Below are positions 3,794 through 6,009 of a stretch of 6,009 bases of DNA, one piece after another. The notes beneath the pieces are model-generated. The model was given only the letters and a program-made list of their open reading frames with translations. It searched no databases and was not told the origin of the DNA. Location of the stretch: NCBI GenBank assembly GCA_002470185.1, contig DKNG01000007.1, positions 11,805 through 17,813 of the forward strand. Direction: 5' to 3'. The position numbers were made by a program, and so were the translations under genes. Source of the DNA: Arcobacter sp. UBA7394. Lineage in GTDB: Bacteria; Campylobacterota; Campylobacteria; Campylobacterales; Arcobacteraceae. The number at the start of each line of letters is the position of its first letter. Position 1 is the first letter of the stretch.

Positions 3794-6009
3794 ATGAAAA
3801 GCTTAGTGTGTAAAATTGCTAAGATTGCATTATTTGCATCGGTACTTTCATTTTCTACACTTTTTGGGGCTGAACACTCAAAAGGTATGGCAGAAATGGA
3901 AGCAGTATCTGGTGGTGACTCATGTATTAAATGTCATAAAGGCATAGAATCAATTAGAGATACCAAATCAGATATGATGCAACAAATAATGGCAATGGGC
4001 CAAGGCATTGGCGACACAGGGGGATGTGTTGTTTGTCATGGTGGTAATCCTGAAGACGGTACTGTAAAAGGTGCTCACAAAGGTGCTCCTGCAGGTCATG
4101 CAGGTGGATTAGCTGAGTTTGTTAGAGATCCAGGTTCTATGTGGGTTGCTGATAAAACATGTGGTATTTGTCATGCTGATACTGTGAAAAATACTATGAA
4201 GTCATTAATGATGACTGAAGCCGGTAAAATTCAAGGAAACATGCATACATGGGGAACATATGATACTAAAAAAGTTCAATATGCAAACTATGATGTAAAA
4301 GATGAAGATGGTAAAGAACCAGCTTGGGGAACAAAAGTTTATAAAGATTATATGCTTAAAATGATTGATAAATATCCTGATCAATTCCCAACTGAATTAA
4401 AACAACTTCCATTACCACCAAGTGGTCCAGAAGATTTCGCTGGTAAAACAGAGCAAGAAATCGGAGAAATGGCTTCTATTACTTACCAAAGATCTGATTG
4501 TCAGAGATGTCATATCGGTGTTAGAGGTAGAAAAGGTAGAGGTGACTGGAGAGGAATGGGATGTTCTGCTTGTCACATGCCTTATGGAAATGAAGGTATT
4601 TACGAAGGTAATGACCCAACTATTGATAAAAAAGAACATGGACATATGTTAGTACATATGATGCAAGGTTCAAGAGAAGCCAAAGTTAAAACACCATCTG
4701 GAATGGAATTTTCTGGTATTCACCCTGAAACTTGTAACTCTTGTCACAATAGAGGTAAAAGAATTGGTGTTTCTTACGTTGGTTTAATGGAACAACCTTA
4801 TGGTTCTCCTTTAAATGAAGGTGGAAAATCTCAATCTAAACACCACGGTAAAAGATATAAACACATCAAAGAAGACTTACACTTTGAAGCTGGTATGACT
4901 TGTCAAGATTGTCACACTTCAGTTGATATGCATGGTGATGGTACATTATTTGGTACTACATTAGGTCAAGTTGAAATTGAATGTTCTGATTGTCACGGTA
5001 CAAATGATAAATATCCATGGCAGTTAAAAGTTGGTTACGGTGAAAACTTCAAAATTGAAACTCCTGAAGGTCCAAGAGGTATGGCTACTGATTTACCATA
5101 CTATATGACTCAAGGTACAGTTTATGATAAACAAGGTGGATATTTATTATCTACTAGAGGTAACCCTCTTGGAAACGTTGTAAAAGTTGAAAATAAAAAT
5201 AAAGTAATTGTTCATTTAGCATCTGGTAAAGATCTAGAAGTTCCTTTATTAAAATACAAAGCTGATACAAAAACATATAAATCACAACAAGCACACGTTG
5301 CAATGGGTGAAATCAAAGCTCACATGGATAACTTAGAATGTTATGCTTGTCACTCTGATTGGGCACCACAATGTTATGGTTGTCACGTAAAAGTAGATTA
5401 TACTCCTGGTAAATCTAAAATTGACTGGATTGCATCTGGTTCATCACACTTAAAAAATGGTGAAACTTCTGAGTCTGTTTTAGGAACAAAAGGTAAAAAA
5501 CTATTTGGTAAACCTAGTGAAACTAGATCTTACTTAAGATGGGAAGACCCAATTTTAGGTATCAATGGTGAAGGACTTGTAACTCCTGTAATTCCTGGAT
5601 GTCAAGTAACATTTACTGTAATTGGACCTGATGGAAAAACTCTTATCTTAAATAAACAAGCTAGAGTTCAAGATAATGGATCAACAGTTGCTGGTACTGA
5701 TATGTCACCTGTTCAACCACATACAACTGGTAGAAAAGCTAGAACTTGTGAGTCTTGTCACTCTAATCCTAAAGCATTAGGTTATGGTATTCAAGATGGA
5801 CAATTCTTACAAAAACAAGGTGAAGATTTATACATGGATCTTCAAGATTTAAAAACTGGTAAATTCGTTCCTAAAAACAAAACAGTTCAAATGAAAGGTA
5901 TTCCAGGTATGGATTACGATTGGTCGCAAATCGTAACTAGAGATGGAAAACAACTTCAAACTGTTGGTTCTCACTGGCCTGATTCAAGACCTCTTGATCA
6001 AGACCAAAG
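3794..6009 (+). CDS. Secreted multihaem cytochrome c with at least 11 haems, C-terminus missing
   Basis: The frame is open from the ATG to the window end: 738 codons and no stop. A Sec signal (MKSLVCKIAKIALFASVLSF, cleavage near FGA-EHS at 26) sends it to the periplasm or beyond. Eleven CxxCH haem sites begin at Cys 44, 78, 123, 236, 257, 314, 370, 397, 516, 527 and 652. About 19 further His residues (for example 95, 102, 151, 282, 284, 288, 310, 350, 351, 357, 363, 380, 510, 552, 643, 727) could give bis-His ligation. Haems 9 and 10 are only six residues apart. Haem-free stretches of about 110-120 residues (128-235, 402-515, 532-651) may be beta-rich inserts. No CxxCK or CX15CH active-site haem is visible; Cys603 is the only mature-part Cys outside haem motifs. 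It probably acts in respiration or electron conduction, as a terminal reductase or conduit. I do not recognise a named family. Octahaem tetrathionate, nitrite and hydroxylamine enzymes are shorter with fewer haems. A membrane anchor or more haems may lie downstream. Confidence 0.95.
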   Translation, partial: MKSLVCKIAKIALFASVLSFSTLFGAEHSKGMAEMEAVSGGDSCIKCHKGIESIRDTKSDMMQQIMAMGQGIGDTGGCVVCHGGNPEDGTVKGAHKGAPAGHAGGLAEFVRDPGSMWVADKTCGICHADTVKNTMKSLMMTEAGKIQGNMHTWGTYDTKKVQYANYDVKDEDGKEPAWGTKVYKDYMLKMIDKYPDQFPTELKQLPLPPSGPEDFAGKTEQEIGEMASITYQRSDCQRCHIGVRGRKGRGDWRGMGCSACHMPYGNEGIYEGNDPTIDKKEHGHMLVHMMQGSREAKVKTPSGMEFSGIHPETCNSCHNRGKRIGVSYVGLMEQPYGSPLNEGGKSQSKHHGKRYKHIKEDLHFEAGMTCQDCHTSVDMHGDGTLFGTTLGQVEIECSDCHGTNDKYPWQLKVGYGENFKIETPEGPRGMATDLPYYMTQGTVYDKQGGYLLSTRGNPLGNVVKVENKNKVIVHLASGKDLEVPLLKYKADTKTYKSQQAHVAMGEIKAHMDNLECYACHSDWAPQCYGCHVKVDYTPGKSKIDWIASGSSHLKNGETSESVLGTKGKKLFGKPSETRSYLRWEDPILGINGEGLVTPVIPGCQVTFTVIGPDGKTLILNKQARVQDNGSTVAGTDMSPVQPHTTGRKARTCESCHSNPKALGYGIQDGQFLQKQGEDLYMDLQDLKTGKFVPKNKTVQMKGIPGMDYDWSQIVTRDGKQLQTVGSHWPDSRPLDQDQ

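Noticed and set aside
4412..4652. Open frames on both strands of about 77 codons inside the multihaem gene
   Set aside because: They lie wholly within the continuous cytochrome frame, which keeps its CxxCH sites on both sides; they have low-complexity Ser/Thr/Val-rich products and no separate ribosome-binding context. No frameshift is needed here.
3794..6009. MccA-type CX15CH or NrfA-type CxxCK haem site
   Set aside because: All Cys residues in the visible mature protein except Cys603 are used in regular CxxCH motifs, and every motif ends in His.
1..6009. tRNA, rRNA, CRISPR arrays, insertion sequences or attachment sites
   Set aside because: I saw no tandem spaced repeats, no transposase or integrase coding, no terminal inverted repeats and no recognisable tRNA cloverleaf; nearly all the sequence is occupied by the genes described.

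Overview
The window looks like Campylobacterota (epsilonproteobacteria), most likely an Arcobacter-group or Sulfurimonas-like organism. The DNA is very AT-rich and the genes are tightly packed or overlapping. The histidine kinase carries the HQWR-x-PL type H-box common in this phylum. Small secreted c-type cytochromes ending in an 'NIPTC'-like tail are also familiar from it. This assignment is inferred from sequence style, not from a search.

Layout: two divergent transcription units flank a 208-base AT-rich control region (3586-3793). On the minus strand, reading right to left, there are five genes: a secreted thioredoxin-fold protein (3094-3585), a secreted monoheme cytochrome c (2739-3110), an OmpR/PhoB-type response regulator (2006-2662), a membrane sensor histidine kinase (229-2013), and the start of an unrecognised secreted protein (running off the left edge from 218). 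Three junctions overlap or nearly touch. Only the cytochrome/regulator junction has a real gap (76 nt), and it contains a good -10 box. On the plus strand, one large gene starts at 3794 and is still open at 6009. Its 738 visible codons encode a Sec-exported multiheme cytochrome c with eleven CxxCH haem-attachment sites.

Suggested function (inference): the locus is a periplasmic respiratory or electron-transfer module. The large multihaem protein would be the main redox protein. The monohaem cytochrome could be an electron partner, and the thioredoxin-fold protein could reduce apocytochrome cysteines or another periplasmic disulfide. The two-component system probably senses a periplasmic signal through its extracytoplasmic domain and controls the divergent genes. 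The control region holds a near-perfect CRP/FNR-type palindrome, a 7+4+7 direct repeat of the kind OmpR/PhoB regulators bind, an overlapping sigma-54-like GG-N10-GC motif, and a hairpin just upstream of the multihaem gene's ribosome-binding site. The substrate of the multihaem protein cannot be read from the sequence. It matches none of the octahaem families I can recall in haem count or spacing, and it lacks a CxxCK or a CX15CH site.
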